The notes: a model not told the origin generated them from the sequence alone. Shown: positions 27,427 through 36,256, counted from the first letter of the stretch. The stretch is DNA of 64,000 bases from Fibrobacter sp. UWB16 (GCF_900215325.1 NZ_OCMS01000001.1:248001-312000), one strand, 5' to 3'. Made by a program: numbers and translations.

Positions 27427-27821
27427 ATCTCCATCATTCTAAGGAACGAAGTGACGAAGGACCCAGTTATATCTTGCATCGCATTCTCGTCATTCTGAGC
27501 GTAGCAAAGAATCCAGTCATTTCTTGCATCGCATTCTCGTCATTCTGAGCGTAGCGAAGAATCCAGTCATTTCTTGTATCACAACACAAAACTTTACTGG
27601 ATGTTTCGAGGCTACGCCTCTCAACATGACGCTAAACGCTTCGGCGTCAGAATGACAGCCAAAACATTCCGCGCTCTCGTCACCCTGAGCGCAGCGAAGG
27701 ATCCAGTCATTTCTCGTTTCGCAATACAAGACTTTACTGGATGTTTCGAGGCTACGCCTCTCAACATGACGCTAAACGCTTCAGCGTCAGAATGACGCAA
27801 CGGGCACAGCCCTCTGAATGA
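27427..27821. repeat. Family-1 repeat array between the two GIY-YIG genes
   Basis: Three or so units, including the cleanest one (27538-27655): opens CGTCATTCTGAGCGTAGCGA and closes GCGTCAGAATGACAG, 118 bp, with termini that are perfect inverted repeats over GTCATTCTGA. Confidence 0.85.
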
Positions 27822-27878
27822 CGCCATAAAAAAGAGCCCTCTTGCCTCCCCTACTTGCTTTTGTGTATTTTCCTCCTT

Positions 27879-28169
27879 ATGGAACAAAAAAGCTACACAT
27901 ACATTCTCTTCAGCGAAAGAAACGGCACCTTGTACGTAGGCGTAACGAATAATATTATTAGACGAGTTACAGAACACAAAGAAAAGCAAATCCCAGGATT
28001 TACCCAGCAATACGGAGTAGACAAACTAGGATACTTCGAAGAATACAACGATATACGTTTAGCAATCCAACGCGAAAAAGAACTAAAAGGATGGAACCGA
28101 AAAAAGAAAATTGCGCTAATAGAATCTATAAATCCACACTGGAACGACCTTTTCTACGAATTGCAGTAA
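27879..28169 (+). CDS. GIY-YIG endonuclease, copy 2
   Basis: Same 96-aa protein as copy 1, offset by 762 bp, with the same TATTTT-7-nt-ATG start (27866-27871). Both copies are intact, which argues that the duplication is recent or that both are kept. Read together with copy 1 and its flanking repeats. Confidence 0.85.
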   Translation: MEQKSYTYILFSERNGTLYVGVTNNIIRRVTEHKEKQIPGFTQQYGVDKLGYFEEYNDIRLAIQREKELKGWNRKKKIALIESINPHWNDLFYELQ

Positions 28170-28188
28170 TCTAGCTTCTTCGTTATGC

Positions 28189-28866
28189 ATCTCCATCATT
28201 CTAAGGAACGAAGTGACGAAGGACCCAGTTATATCTTGCATCGCATTCTCGTCATTCTGAGCGTAGCGAAGAATCCAGTTATTTCTTACATTGCATTCTC
28301 GTCATTCTATTACCGATTCTCCGTCATTTCGAACGAAGTGAGAAATCCAGTTATTTCTCGTTTCGCAATACAAGACTTTACTGGATGTTTCGAGGCTATG
28401 CCTCTCAACATGACGCTAAACGCTTCGGCGTCAGAATGACGGCCAAAACATTCCGCACTCTCGTCATTCTATTACCGCTTCTCCGTCATTTCGAACGAAG
28501 TGAGAAATCCAGTTATTTCTCGTTTCACAACACAAGACTTCACTGGATGTTTCGAGGCTACGCCTCTCAACATGACGCTAAACGCTTCGGCGTCAGAATG
28601 ACAGCCAAAACATTCCGCGCTCTCGTCATTCTATTACCGCTTCTCCGTCATTTCAAACGAAGTGAGAAATCCAGTTATTTCTCGTATCACACACTCGTCA
28701 CCCTGAGCGCAGCGAAGAATCCAGTTATTTCTCGTATCACAACACAAGACTTTACTGGATGTTTCGAGGCTACGCCTCTCAACATGACGCTAAACGCTTC
28801 GGCGTCAGAATGACGCAGCACAAGACTTTACTGGATCCTTCGGGCTTTCAGCCCTCAGGATGACGC
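28189..28866. repeat. Family-1 repeat array (downstream of GIY-YIG copy 2)
   Basis: The largest array: about five or six left ends (CGTCATTCTGAGCGTAGCGA, CGTCATTTCGAACGAAGTGA, CGTCACCCTGAGCGCAGCGA) and several right ends closing GGCGTCAGAATGACG. No gene found in it. Confidence 0.85.
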
Positions 28867-28877
28867 AATAGAAAACG

Positions 28878-29717
28878 TTACAAGCTTTTGGGGTGGAAGC
28901 TTTTGCGGTGGGCTGGTGTGAAGCCTTGGCGGCGGATGGCGTCGAGATGAGCCTTGGTGCCGTAACCGGCGTGTTTGTCGAAGCCGTAACCCGGATAAAG
29001 TTCTTCTAATTTATCCATATAGCGGTCACGGAATACTTTCGCGAGAATCGAGGCTGCCGAGATGCTTGCGATGCGGCCATCGCCTTTGACGATGGGCATC
29101 TGGATGTCTTGCGGCATCTTATCGATTTTGAGATTGCCATCGACAGCAATGAGGATTTTAGGGAAACCGTTACTGGATCCTTCATTTCGCTGCGCTTCAT
29201 TCAGGATGACATTTGCGGCATCTTTCAAAGAGCCTTTGACTTCGATGGGGATTTCGGGGGCAGTTTCGTTCAAGCCCGGGAACCCAAGCGCTTGCAAGGC
29301 ACGGCGCATCGCCAAGAAGTCCGCTTCAAGAATGTTGATCTCGTCAATTTCTTCGACGCTAGCACTTGCAATCGCATAGCATGCACAGGCGTCCTTAACC
29401 GCATCAAACATCGCTTCGCGCTTTGGGCGAGAAAGCTTTTTGGAATCGTTCAGCGTCAAGAGTGCATCGGGCGACTTGAGCACCGCAGCACAAGCCACAA
29501 CAGGACCCGCGAGCGGTCCACGCCCAACTTCGTCAATGCCCACGACAATTGCGGAATTTTCCGCAGCGTTTCCAGAAAGCGCACCATTCGCACCCGCAGA
29601 AAACAAGTCCAAGTCACCGCCAAACGCGAGAGGATTAGCCGCGAACTTGCGCAGCGCCACCTCCCCTTCTACCGGGGATTCAATGTTTTCAAGGAATGCG
29701 GGCAGTTTGAATTTCAT
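28878..29717 (-). CDS. rnhB: Ribonuclease HII with an in-frame repeat insertion
   Basis: 279 aa, removes ribonucleotides from DNA-RNA hybrids. GIDEVGRGPLAGPV (Asp62, Glu63), NDSKKLS, VDGN and KGDGRIASISAASILAKVFRDR carry the metal-binding acidic residues, and HAGYGTKAHLDAI ends the catalytic domain. Typical RNase HII is ~200 aa. Here there is a ~55-residue N-terminal extension and an extra ~35 residues at about 150-186. Part of that insert (168-181) is translated family-1 repeat DNA (29171-29210). ATG 29717 lies 7 nt after TAATTT with no ribosome site. Upstream in-frame codons are in the repeat region and rejected. Confidence 0.92.
   Translation of the reverse strand: MKFKLPAFLENIESPVEGEVALRKFAANPLAFGGDLDLFSAGANGALSGNAAENSAIVVGIDEVGRGPLAGPVVACAAVLKSPDALLTLNDSKKLSRPKREAMFDAVKDACACYAIASASVEEIDEINILEADFLAMRRALQALGFPGLNETAPEIPIEVKGSLKDAANVILNEAQRNEGSSNGFPKILIAVDGNLKIDKMPQDIQMPIVKGDGRIASISAASILAKVFRDRYMDKLEELYPGYGFDKHAGYGTKAHLDAIRRQGFTPAHRKSFHPKSL
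29171..29210. repeat. Family-1 right-half inside rnhB
   Basis: TACTGGATCCTTCATTTCGC then TGCGCTTCATTCAGGATGAC is a standard family-1 right half. It is in frame, with no stop, between the helix containing ADFLAMRRAL and the VDGN metal site of RNase HII. Confidence 0.85.
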
Positions 29718-29781
29718 AAGCCAAAAATTAGATAATGTAGGAGCAACACAAAACGCTTCATCGTCATTTTCTGCGATTAGC

Positions 29782-29970
29782 ATTCGTCATTCTGAACATC
29801 TCGCACTCGTCACCCTGAGCATAGCGAAGGGTCCAGTTACATTCCGCTTCTCCGTCATTTCGAACGAAGTGAGAAATCCAGTCATTTCTCGTTTCGCAAT
29901 ACAAGACTTCACTGGATGTTTCGAGGCTTAGCCTCTCAACATGACGCGGTTCAAGAAGCTCTCAGGATGA
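29782..29970. repeat. Family-1 repeat array between rnhB and purN
   Basis: One and a half units: CGTCACCCTGAGCATAGCGA, CGTCATTTCGAACGAAGTGA, the CAATACAAGACTTCACTGGA centre, and a short CAACATGACG end. Confidence 0.8.
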
Positions 29971-29972
29971 CA

Positions 29973-30566
29973 TTAACGCAAACCCAGCGACTTGGCGTAG
30001 TCGCGAATAGTCTTCCAGTACAAAGCGTGTTCTTGCACGAGGACGCGGGCGGCAAGCGTATCGGCTGTATCGTCCGGCATCACAGGAACCTTGGTCTGCG
30101 CCAAGATGCGACCGCGGTCAATTTCTTCACTGACGAGATGCACCGTCGGGCCCGATTCCGTTTCGTGCGCGGCAAGCACAGCCTCATGAACGTGATGTCC
30201 AAAGAAACCTTTACCGCCAAACTTCGGCAAAAGCGACGGATGAATGTTCAAAATGCGATCCGGCATACGCTTGAGCATGCAAAGCGGGAGCGCCTTCATG
30301 TAGCCCGCCAAAATCAAAAGGTCTACATTGTACTTGTCGAGAACTTCAAGCATAGCCGCTTCGAACGCCGCCTGATCCGGATGAGTCTTACCCGAAATGT
30401 GATGCACCGGGATTCCGAATTCTTCGGCATGATGCACAGCACCACAACCCGCGTTGTTCGTAATCAAAAACTTGCACTGGGCTTCGAGGTCACCCTCGCC
30501 AATGTGATCAATAATCGCTTTGAAGTTGCTTCCACCGCCGGAAGCCATGACGCCAATTTTAAACAT
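29973..30566 (-). CDS. purN: Phosphoribosylglycinamide formyltransferase PurN
   Basis: 197 aa; third step of de novo purine synthesis, moving a formyl group from 10-formyl-THF to GAR. FKIGVMASGGGSNFKAII binds the GAR phosphate. ILAGYMKALP leads to the catalytic triad: Asn and His in ILNIHPSLLPKFGGKGFFG and the Asp region in VHLVSEEIDRGRILAQ. The HPSLLP motif is intact. Start set at ATG 30566, not the in-frame upstream codon. TATATT (30578-30573) stands only 6 nt before it with no ribosome site, although a small gene lies 13 nt upstream and co-transcription is also possible. Confidence 0.95.
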   Translation of the reverse strand: MFKIGVMASGGGSNFKAIIDHIGEGDLEAQCKFLITNNAGCGAVHHAEEFGIPVHHISGKTHPDQAAFEAAMLEVLDKYNVDLLILAGYMKALPLCMLKRMPDRILNIHPSLLPKFGGKGFFGHHVHEAVLAAHETESGPTVHLVSEEIDRGRILAQTKVPVMPDDTADTLAARVLVQEHALYWKTIRDYAKSLGLR

Positions 30567-30579
30567 GGGCCAAATATAA

Positions 30580-30780
30580 CTATTTGTGGTCAATTCCGGG
30601 CGGGGTGCGGAGATAATAGATGACGCACGGGACCGTTATGCAGACAACCCAGACTAAAAAATTGACGTAGACAAACCACGATTCAAAAGTCACGTGGGCT
30701 GGGATAACGTAAGCTTTCAACAGGGAAAACACGACGATGAGGAAAACGCCGGGAAGCATATGTGCAATCAACTTAGTCAT
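30580..30780 (-). CDS. Small two-helix membrane protein
   Basis: 66 aa, two hydrophobic helices (MLPGVFLIVVFSLLKAYVI and FVYVNFLVWVVCITVPCVIYY) joined by a short loop, with a charged tail. No family recognised. AGGAT sits directly before the ATG, closer than ideal. It ends 13 nt before purN, so it may be in one transcript with it. Hypothetical but plausible. Confidence 0.5.
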   Translation of the reverse strand: MTKLIAHMLPGVFLIVVFSLLKAYVIPAHVTFESWFVYVNFLVWVVCITVPCVIYYLRTPPGIDHK

Positions 30781-30836
30781 ATCCTAAAAATAATTCAAAT
30801 CAAAAACATTTCATGTAAAAAGAGTGAAAATTCTAC

Positions 30837-31060
30837 GTCGTCCTGAGGAACAACGTGACGAAGGACCCAGTTATTTCTTGTTTCACACTCGTCATTCCGA
30901 ACGAAGTGAGGAATCCAGTTATTTCTCGTTTCTCAATACAAGACTTTACTAGATGGGGCAAGCCCCAACCTCTTCGGCTCGGTTATATCCATGCAAGCAT
31001 GGCTGCAACACTCGCCTTTCGAGGTTGTCTTCCGCCTTCGGCGTCAGGATGACGCACTCG
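30837..31060. repeat. Family-1 repeats upstream of the GH116 gene
   Basis: Left ends CGTCCTGAGGAACAACGTGA and CGTCATTCCGAACGAAGTGA. The right half carries an unusual ~90-bp loop (GGGGCAAGCCCC, then GCCTTTCGAGGTTGTCTTCC) before closing CGGCGTCAGGATGACGC. No gene in the 30781-31118 gap. Confidence 0.75.
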
Positions 31061-31118
31061 TCTTTCGTCTAATTACTATCTTTCCTCCCGTATAAACCTT
31101 TAAATATCGGATCTCATT

Positions 31119-34100
31119 ATGAGCATTAAAGATTATCTCGCCGGTGCAAAACAAGCCGGAACCGTTCAAAAATTGATGACCCCGGGCCTCGCAGTGGAAT
31201 TTATCCAGCCCTGGTACACTCCGCTTTCTACCACGCCTTCGACGACAGGTATTGCAGTGGGTGGTATTGGTTCTACGTTTACCGCAACGCCTGCAGGCAC
31301 GACTCCCGTGATGAACGTGATGCCGGGTGTTCAGGTTCGCACCGAAAAGCCGTCTGACCTCCGCTTCAACAACTTCTTCTTCAAGGAAGCTGTGCTCAGC
31401 GCAAAGGCCGCGCTCGTGATTGGCAACTTCGCCGCATTCGGCATTTACAACAACAACTTCCCGCTCCTCGACGAGAGCGGCGCACGCGTTTTCAGCGACG
31501 CCGACATGAAGGACCAGAAGAAGGCCGAAGCCAAGCTCAACAAGGTTCTCGCCGACAAGACTTTCTTCGAAACGAACAAGGCCGCTTTTGAACGCTGGCA
31601 CATCCAGTTCAGCGACCGCACCCAGGCTTTGATCGCAGCAGGCAAGGACACCGCCGCCATCAACCGCGCCGTACTCATCGACTTCTTCGACGGCATGGTT
31701 GGCGAAAAGGCAGCCCGCGAAGGCGCTCTCACCGCCGCTTGGACAAACGACAGCGAATTCCTCGGCCAGCCGGGCTATGACGCAGCAAAGATGAAGTACA
31801 CCGCCCTCTATCCGGTTAGCGAAACTGTTTATGAAGGCAAGGGTGTCGCCATCACCAAGACGCAGTCTAGCTATGTGACTCCGGGCGACGAACGCCTCTC
31901 CAGCCTCCCGGTGAACGCTACCGTCTTTACGCTCGAAAACAACACCAAGGAAACCCGCGAAGTGACGATTGTCCAGATTCAGGACAGCATCACGGGCTAC
32001 ATGGCCAAGAAGGATCGCCAGGGCGTTCAGGACTCTAGCTTTGTTCTCGTTCCGGCAGCACGTTTCCCGAAGGGTGTACAGTTCGACAAGGAACTCGAAG
32101 ATGGCCGCTCTGTTCGCGGTATCGAATTTTATAACGAAAAGGCTCTCGCCGAAAGCGACTTCAACGGTTGCATGGGCGTGAGCGTGGCTTGGAACAAGAA
32201 GGACAACCTCAATGTTTCCGTGAAGCCGATGTTCTATCAGGATGACGCCAAGTCCGTCTTGAAGGCAGCACTCCAGAGCGGTCGCGTTGCAAACTCCTGG
32301 GTCAAGAACGTCTACAGCGGTCGTGAAACGATTGCCGGCGCCATCGCCGTTACCGCAGTCCTCAAGCCGAAGCAGAAGGTCAGTTTCCAGTTCAACATGG
32401 TGCTCGACTTCCCGGAAATCAAGCTGAACAAGCTCACTTCCGCCAAGAAGTACACCGCATTCTACCCGGAAGCATACGGCCGCGTAGTCGCCCTCCTTAC
32501 GGAAGCTCTCGCTGCCGACAAGACTTTCGATGATCGCCTCAAGGCATTTGAAAACCTTGTTCCGAAGAAGCCGGTTGCAAAGCTCTACAAGACTGCCGCC
32601 AAGCAGGCTGAATTCAAGAGCCTCGCCATCAACACGCTCAGCTTCCTCGCCGAAGCCACCGTGTGGGACAAGGAAGACCGCTTCCTCGTTCGTGAATGCG
32701 CCGACTATCCGTTCTTCAACTCTCTCGACGTTTACTTCTACGGCAGCTTTAGCTTGCTCGCCCTCATGCCGCGCCTCGATGGCGTTGTGATGAAGCTCTT
32801 TGGCGATGCCATCCTCGCCGTGAACGAAAACCGTCGTCGCCACCACGAATTTGTGAACCTCCCCTACGCCGACCTCCCGGACCCGAAGCTCGAAGGCCCG
32901 CGCGCTGTCCGTGGCGCTGTGATTCACGACCTCGGTAGCCCCTTCGACGCCGAACCGGATGCCTACGACTGGCACAACGTGAAGGAATGGAAGGACCTCG
33001 CTCCGAAATACGTGCTCATGGTCTACCGTCACTACCACAAGACGAAAGACATGCAGAGCCTCGCAGATTGCAAGGAAGCAGTTTACGCCGCAATGGAATA
33101 CCTCGAAAAGATGGTGAACCCGGGCGAAAACTTCCCGCTCACGCACGGTACGGACGATACGTTCGACAACCTCTGCAGCTACGGCATCTCCGTTTACTGC
33201 GGTTCCCTCTGGATTGCAGGCCTCCGCGCTGCCGCTAAGATTGCAGAACTCCTCGGCGATAACGATCAGGCCGCCAAGTGGAACGCCAAGTCCGAAGCCG
33301 CCAACAAGGAATTCACGGAATCTCTCTGGGACGAAAACGAAGGCTACTTCCGCTTCTTCGTGACCCCGATGGAAATGAAGGACTTGAACGTCGAAAAGTA
33401 CGCTGAACTCCGCGAAGCCGTGAAGGTCTCCCTGGAACTCCCGGAAGATCCGAACGCTGGCGTCAAGGCTATTAACGAATGGCTCTGCGCAGGCGAAATC
33501 CCGGACGGCGAAGACCTCTCCAAGAACGAACTCCGCGGCCTCAAGAAGGCTTGGATTACGGCTCAGTGCAAGGAAGCCTTCACCAAGAGCTGGGAAGCAA
33601 AGATTGCCAACGACTGCGACGATGTGTTCGCCGATACGATGCTTGCCGATACCTACCTCCGCTTGCTCGACCTCGAACCGATCACCGACAGCGCCAAGGC
33701 CAAGTCTAACTTGCTCAGAATTTTCAATACGAACTATAAGGCCAACAGCCCGCTCATCGGTGCCGCAAACCTTGTCCGTAAGGATGGTTCTCCGCTGGAT
33801 GAATTCAACTTCCAGGCTCACGACGTTTGGATTGGCATCCAGTACAGCATCATGACCGCCATGATGTTCCACGGTTTGGAAAAGGAAGCCTCCGTGCTCG
33901 CCGATTCCATGATCGGAAACCTCTATGACGAAGCTCGCGTTCCGTTCGCTGCACCGGAAGGATTCAACGGTTCTTGCCGTCTCCACCCGGAAGCACTCGT
34001 TGCAAAGTTCGGCCTCAGCGCAACTGCCGCCGACAAGATGCACAAGGAACTCTTGAAGAAGGGCGCTCTCCTCGCCGACTCCCGCATCAGCCCGAAGCTC

Positions 34101-34262
34101 CCGCGCAATCTCGCTGCCTTCACAAAATCATTCGGCGCCATTGCCAAGAGCAACAAGGTCGATGTGAACGAACTCTTCACGCTCCTCCACAGCACGGCAC
34201 TCAAGTACACCGCTGGTAAGTACTTCCGTCCGGGCATGGTATTCGCTCTCTTGTACAAGTAA
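31119..34262 (+). CDS. GH116 family glycosidase (GBA2-like)
   Basis: 1047 aa. N-terminal beta-sandwich with GGIGSTFTATPAGTTPV, then an (alpha/alpha)6 catalytic domain. RECADYPFFNSLDVYFYGSF aligns with the GBA2 nucleophile region and puts a Glu at 526. HDLGSP and DAYDWHNVKEWKDLAPKYVL match the conserved HD.G/DWKDL block. DTFDNLCSYGISVYCGSLW matches QTYD...S.YCGGLW. CDDVFADTMLADTYLRLL puts the likely acid/base Asp at 839. AHDVWIGIQYSIMTAMM resembles the final conserved strand. Known GH116 enzymes are beta-glucosidases, beta-xylosidases or GlcNAcases. No signal peptide, so probably cytosolic, acting on imported oligosaccharides or internal glycosides. Strong codon bias suggests high expression. 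Confidence 0.85.
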   Translation: MSIKDYLAGAKQAGTVQKLMTPGLAVEFIQPWYTPLSTTPSTTGIAVGGIGSTFTATPAGTTPVMNVMPGVQVRTEKPSDLRFNNFFFKEAVLSAKAALVIGNFAAFGIYNNNFPLLDESGARVFSDADMKDQKKAEAKLNKVLADKTFFETNKAAFERWHIQFSDRTQALIAAGKDTAAINRAVLIDFFDGMVGEKAAREGALTAAWTNDSEFLGQPGYDAAKMKYTALYPVSETVYEGKGVAITKTQSSYVTPGDERLSSLPVNATVFTLENNTKETREVTIVQIQDSITGYMAKKDRQGVQDSSFVLVPAARFPKGVQFDKELEDGRSVRGIEFYNEKALAESDFNGCMGVSVAWNKKDNLNVSVKPMFYQDDAKSVLKAALQSGRVANSWVKNVYSGRETIAGAIAVTAVLKPKQKVSFQFNMVLDFPEIKLNKLTSAKKYTAFYPEAYGRVVALLTEALAADKTFDDRLKAFENLVPKKPVAKLYKTAAKQAEFKSLAINTLSFLAEATVWDKEDRFLVRECADYPFFNSLDVYFYGSFSLLALMPRLDGVVMKLFGDAILAVNENRRRHHEFVNLPYADLPDPKLEGPRAVRGAVIHDLGSPFDAEPDAYDWHNVKEWKDLAPKYVLMVYRHYHKTKDMQSLADCKEAVYAAMEYLEKMVNPGENFPLTHGTDDTFDNLCSYGISVYCGSLWIAGLRAAAKIAELLGDNDQAAKWNAKSEAANKEFTESLWDENEGYFRFFVTPMEMKDLNVEKYAELREAVKVSLELPEDPNAGVKAINEWLCAGEIPDGEDLSKNELRGLKKAWITAQCKEAFTKSWEAKIANDCDDVFADTMLADTYLRLLDLEPITDSAKAKSNLLRIFNTNYKANSPLIGAANLVRKDGSPLDEFNFQAHDVWIGIQYSIMTAMMFHGLEKEASVLADSMIGNLYDEARVPFAAPEGFNGSCRLHPEALVAKFGLSATAADKMHKELLKKGALLADSRISPKLPRNLAAFTKSFGAIAKSNKVDVNELFTLLHSTALKYTAGKYFRPGMVFALLYK

Positions 34263-34270
34263 ACTCAAGT

Positions 34271-34300
34271 TGTCATTCCCGCCACCGAGCGGGAATCGCC
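34271..34300. repeat. Family-2 interspersed repeat
   Basis: TGTCATTCCCGC-nnn-GCGGGAATCGCC hairpin; shares the TGTCATTCCCGC...GCGGGAATCTCC pattern with copies at 38369, 59721, 61786 and 63212. Confidence 0.75.
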
Positions 34301-34313
34301 CTTAACAATCAAG

Positions 34314-34342
34314 AAAAGCGTTCCGGATTGGAACGCTTTTTT
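34314..34342 (+). terminator. Terminator of the GH116 gene
   Basis: AAAAGCGTTCC-ggatt-GGAACGCTTTTTT hairpin with T-run, 52 bases after the stop. Confidence 0.85.
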
Positions 34343-34401
34343 CGCATTTAGATATCCATTTTGCTCCTAAAGATTTATTTTTTACCTCGAAGGAGAACGA
34401 A

Positions 34402-35793
34402 ATGACTCATAAGAAAACGATTCATAGAAGTCTTATTCTTGGTAGCGCCGTCTTTATTGCATTCATGTGCTTTTTGCTTTCGATCCAGGCCTACCTCACC
34501 TACTCTCAGTCGCTTTACAAACGTTACGATGACAAGCTCAGCAACATCCTGAACTACGCCACCAACCGCATAGACCTCGACGACCTTTACCAAAACACCA
34601 TCACCGGCCAAAAGACCGAAAAATACAACGATGTGCAACAGCTGCTCAACGGCATGGTCGACGACTTCGAACTGTTCTACCTCTACTCCCTTTTCGTGCG
34701 TAACGATTCCATGTACAATATCTGCTCGGCCACAAGCAAGGCTGAACGTGAACGTGGCGAAGAAGACATGAAGTTACTGGAACCAACTGACGCGTATGAA
34801 CTTTCTGAAATTCGAAAATTCGCCAAGGCCATGACGAAGGATGAAATTTCATACTTCGAAGAAGATTCCGAATGGGGCCCCGCCTACACCGCCTGTAAAC
34901 CATACGTCAATTCGTTAGGTGTGCATTTTGGCGTCATCTGCGCGGACGTTTCCATCGCCGAACTCCACAAGACAGTCAACAGCTACGTTGTCTATAACGT
35001 TGTACTCTCACTCGGTTTAGGCTTGCTATTCGCGCTGATTTTGATTATCTGGTTGCGTCGCAACGTGACCGGGCCAATTCTTGAACTCGAAAAGAGCGCC
35101 CGTCATTTTGCCGAGAAGAGCCGCGGCAAAAAGTCACCCGACGAGCTTATCTTCGATGCACCGGACATCCACACCGACAACGAAGTCGAATCGCTTTCGA
35201 ACGCCATTTCACAGATGTCGCAGGACATGCGCACTTACGTACAAGGTCTTTTAGAAGGCGAAGAACAGGCGCGTTCCGCCCAGGAACAAGCCGAAGACAT
35301 GACGCAGCTTGCCTTCAAGGACTCGTTAACCCACGTCAACAGCAAGGTCGCCTACGACAAGATGAAGGATACTTTGCAGGAACAAATCGAAAAGGGCAGC
35401 ACAACATTTGGCTTTGTCATGATAGACCTCAACGACCTCAAGGACGTCAATGACCACTATGGCCACGACTGCGGAGACAAATACATTTTAGGCTGTTGCC
35501 ATATATTCTGCAACATTTATAAGCAATCCCCCATTTACAGAGTCGGTGGCGACGAATTTGTCGTCTTGTTGCAAAACAGCGATTACAAGAACAAGGACAA
35601 GTTAATTAAAGTTATCGAATCGGAATTTAAAAAGACTCGAAACAACAAGTCACGCAAGCCTTGGGAACGCTATTCTGTCGCTTATGGCATGGCAGAATAC
35701 AAGCCCGGCGATACCGTCGACAATGTATTCAAGCGCGCTGACGAAAGCATGTACCACAAGAAAATGGAAATCAAGAATTCTCCAAAAGCTTAA
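34402..35793 (+). CDS. Membrane-bound GGDEF diguanylate cyclase
   Basis: 463 aa. First membrane helix at ~12-32 (ILGSAVFIAFMCFLLSIQ), a periplasmic sensing region to ~195, second helix (YVVYNVVLSLGLGLLFALIL), a HAMP-like linker, a Glu/Gln-rich coiled coil (LLEGEEQARSAQEQAEDM) and a C-terminal GGDEF domain. DSLTHVNSKVAYDKM, DLNDLKDVNDHYGHDCGD and the intact VGGDEF active site are seen, so cyclic-di-GMP synthesis is expected. The inhibitory I-site RxxD five residues before GGDEF is absent. The signal sensed is unknown. Good ribosome site AAGGAGA. Monocistronic. Confidence 0.9.
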   Translation: MTHKKTIHRSLILGSAVFIAFMCFLLSIQAYLTYSQSLYKRYDDKLSNILNYATNRIDLDDLYQNTITGQKTEKYNDVQQLLNGMVDDFELFYLYSLFVRNDSMYNICSATSKAERERGEEDMKLLEPTDAYELSEIRKFAKAMTKDEISYFEEDSEWGPAYTACKPYVNSLGVHFGVICADVSIAELHKTVNSYVVYNVVLSLGLGLLFALILIIWLRRNVTGPILELEKSARHFAEKSRGKKSPDELIFDAPDIHTDNEVESLSNAISQMSQDMRTYVQGLLEGEEQARSAQEQAEDMTQLAFKDSLTHVNSKVAYDKMKDTLQEQIEKGSTTFGFVMIDLNDLKDVNDHYGHDCGDKYILGCCHIFCNIYKQSPIYRVGGDEFVVLLQNSDYKNKDKLIKVIESEFKKTRNNKSRKPWERYSVAYGMAEYKPGDTVDNVFKRADESMYHKKMEIKNSPKA

Positions 35794-35800
35794 AAGCATG

Positions 35801-35826
35801 AAAGCCTCCCCGAAGGGAGGCTTTTT
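35801..35826 (+). terminator. Terminator of the GGDEF gene
   Basis: AAAGCCTCCC-cgaa-GGGAGGCTTTTT, directly after the stop codon. Confidence 0.85.
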
Positions 35827-35843
35827 AGCACTGCTATCTTTGT

Positions 35844-36155
35844 TTAAAGATGCAATTCAACCTTTTTATGCGCATTCGGGTCGTTCTTGGCAACCGCGTA
35901 CAACAACGCTGCCATATAGATAATCATGCAAATGATACTATGGACGACCTCATCACCATTCAACCCCATAAAACGATCCGAAGCCGCGACAGTGCTCAAA
36001 GAAAATATGCTATACAAATACACGAGCACCCTAGACGTCACACGAACAATAGCCTTTTTCGTCTTTGTTTTATAAAGCAATCCAATCAGGACAATCAAGA
36101 GAAAGGACACAAAAAGCGTATACGCATACAAAATCAAAATCCGCAAGAAATCCAT
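35844..36155 (-). CDS. Small multi-helix membrane protein, unknown
   Basis: 103 aa with three hydrophobic helices (ILYAYTLFVSFLLIVLIGLLY; VYLYSIFSLSTVA; SIICMIIYMAALLYAVA) and a polar tail rich in His and Lys. No family recognised. Start chosen at ATG 36155 because AGAGGTG lies 4 nt upstream; an in-frame codon 7 residues earlier overlaps that ribosome site. It converges on the GGDEF gene and is divergent from purC. Confidence 0.6.
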   Translation of the reverse strand: MDFLRILILYAYTLFVSFLLIVLIGLLYKTKTKKAIVRVTSRVLVYLYSIFSLSTVAASDRFMGLNGDEVVHSIICMIIYMAALLYAVAKNDPNAHKKVELHL

Positions 36156-36256
36156 TTTCACCTCTTTTGGATTCAATATAAAAAAGAATCAGTCCTAATA
36201 TCACTTTTTTTCTTATTTCTAGCCACTCGGAACTAGCTACAAACAGCTACTTTTTC

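Larger units (their letters stand above)
26941..28302. repeat. Tandem duplication (762-bp period) carrying the GIY-YIG gene
   Basis: 26941-27540 and 27703-28302 match base for base apart from a handful of changes. The two nuclease genes differ only at one silent position (GAT/GAC, near 27386 and 28148) as far as I could compare. Break-points lie inside family-1 repeats, so recombination between repeats probably made the duplication recently. Confidence 0.85.

Noticed and set aside
26530-28866. Numerous short open frames (e.g. MFRGYASQHDAKRFGVRMT)
   Set aside because: These are translations of family-1 repeats; they recur wherever the repeat does and have no start context.
26545-28866. Possible CRISPR array
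   Set aside because: Units are about 118 bp, palindromic and of variable spacing; there are no 20-40-bp unique spacers and no cas genes.
31044-34043. 999-codon open frame antisense to the GH116 gene
   Set aside because: It mirrors the biased GC-rich third positions of the real gene, has low-complexity Val/Glu/His-rich content and no family motif.
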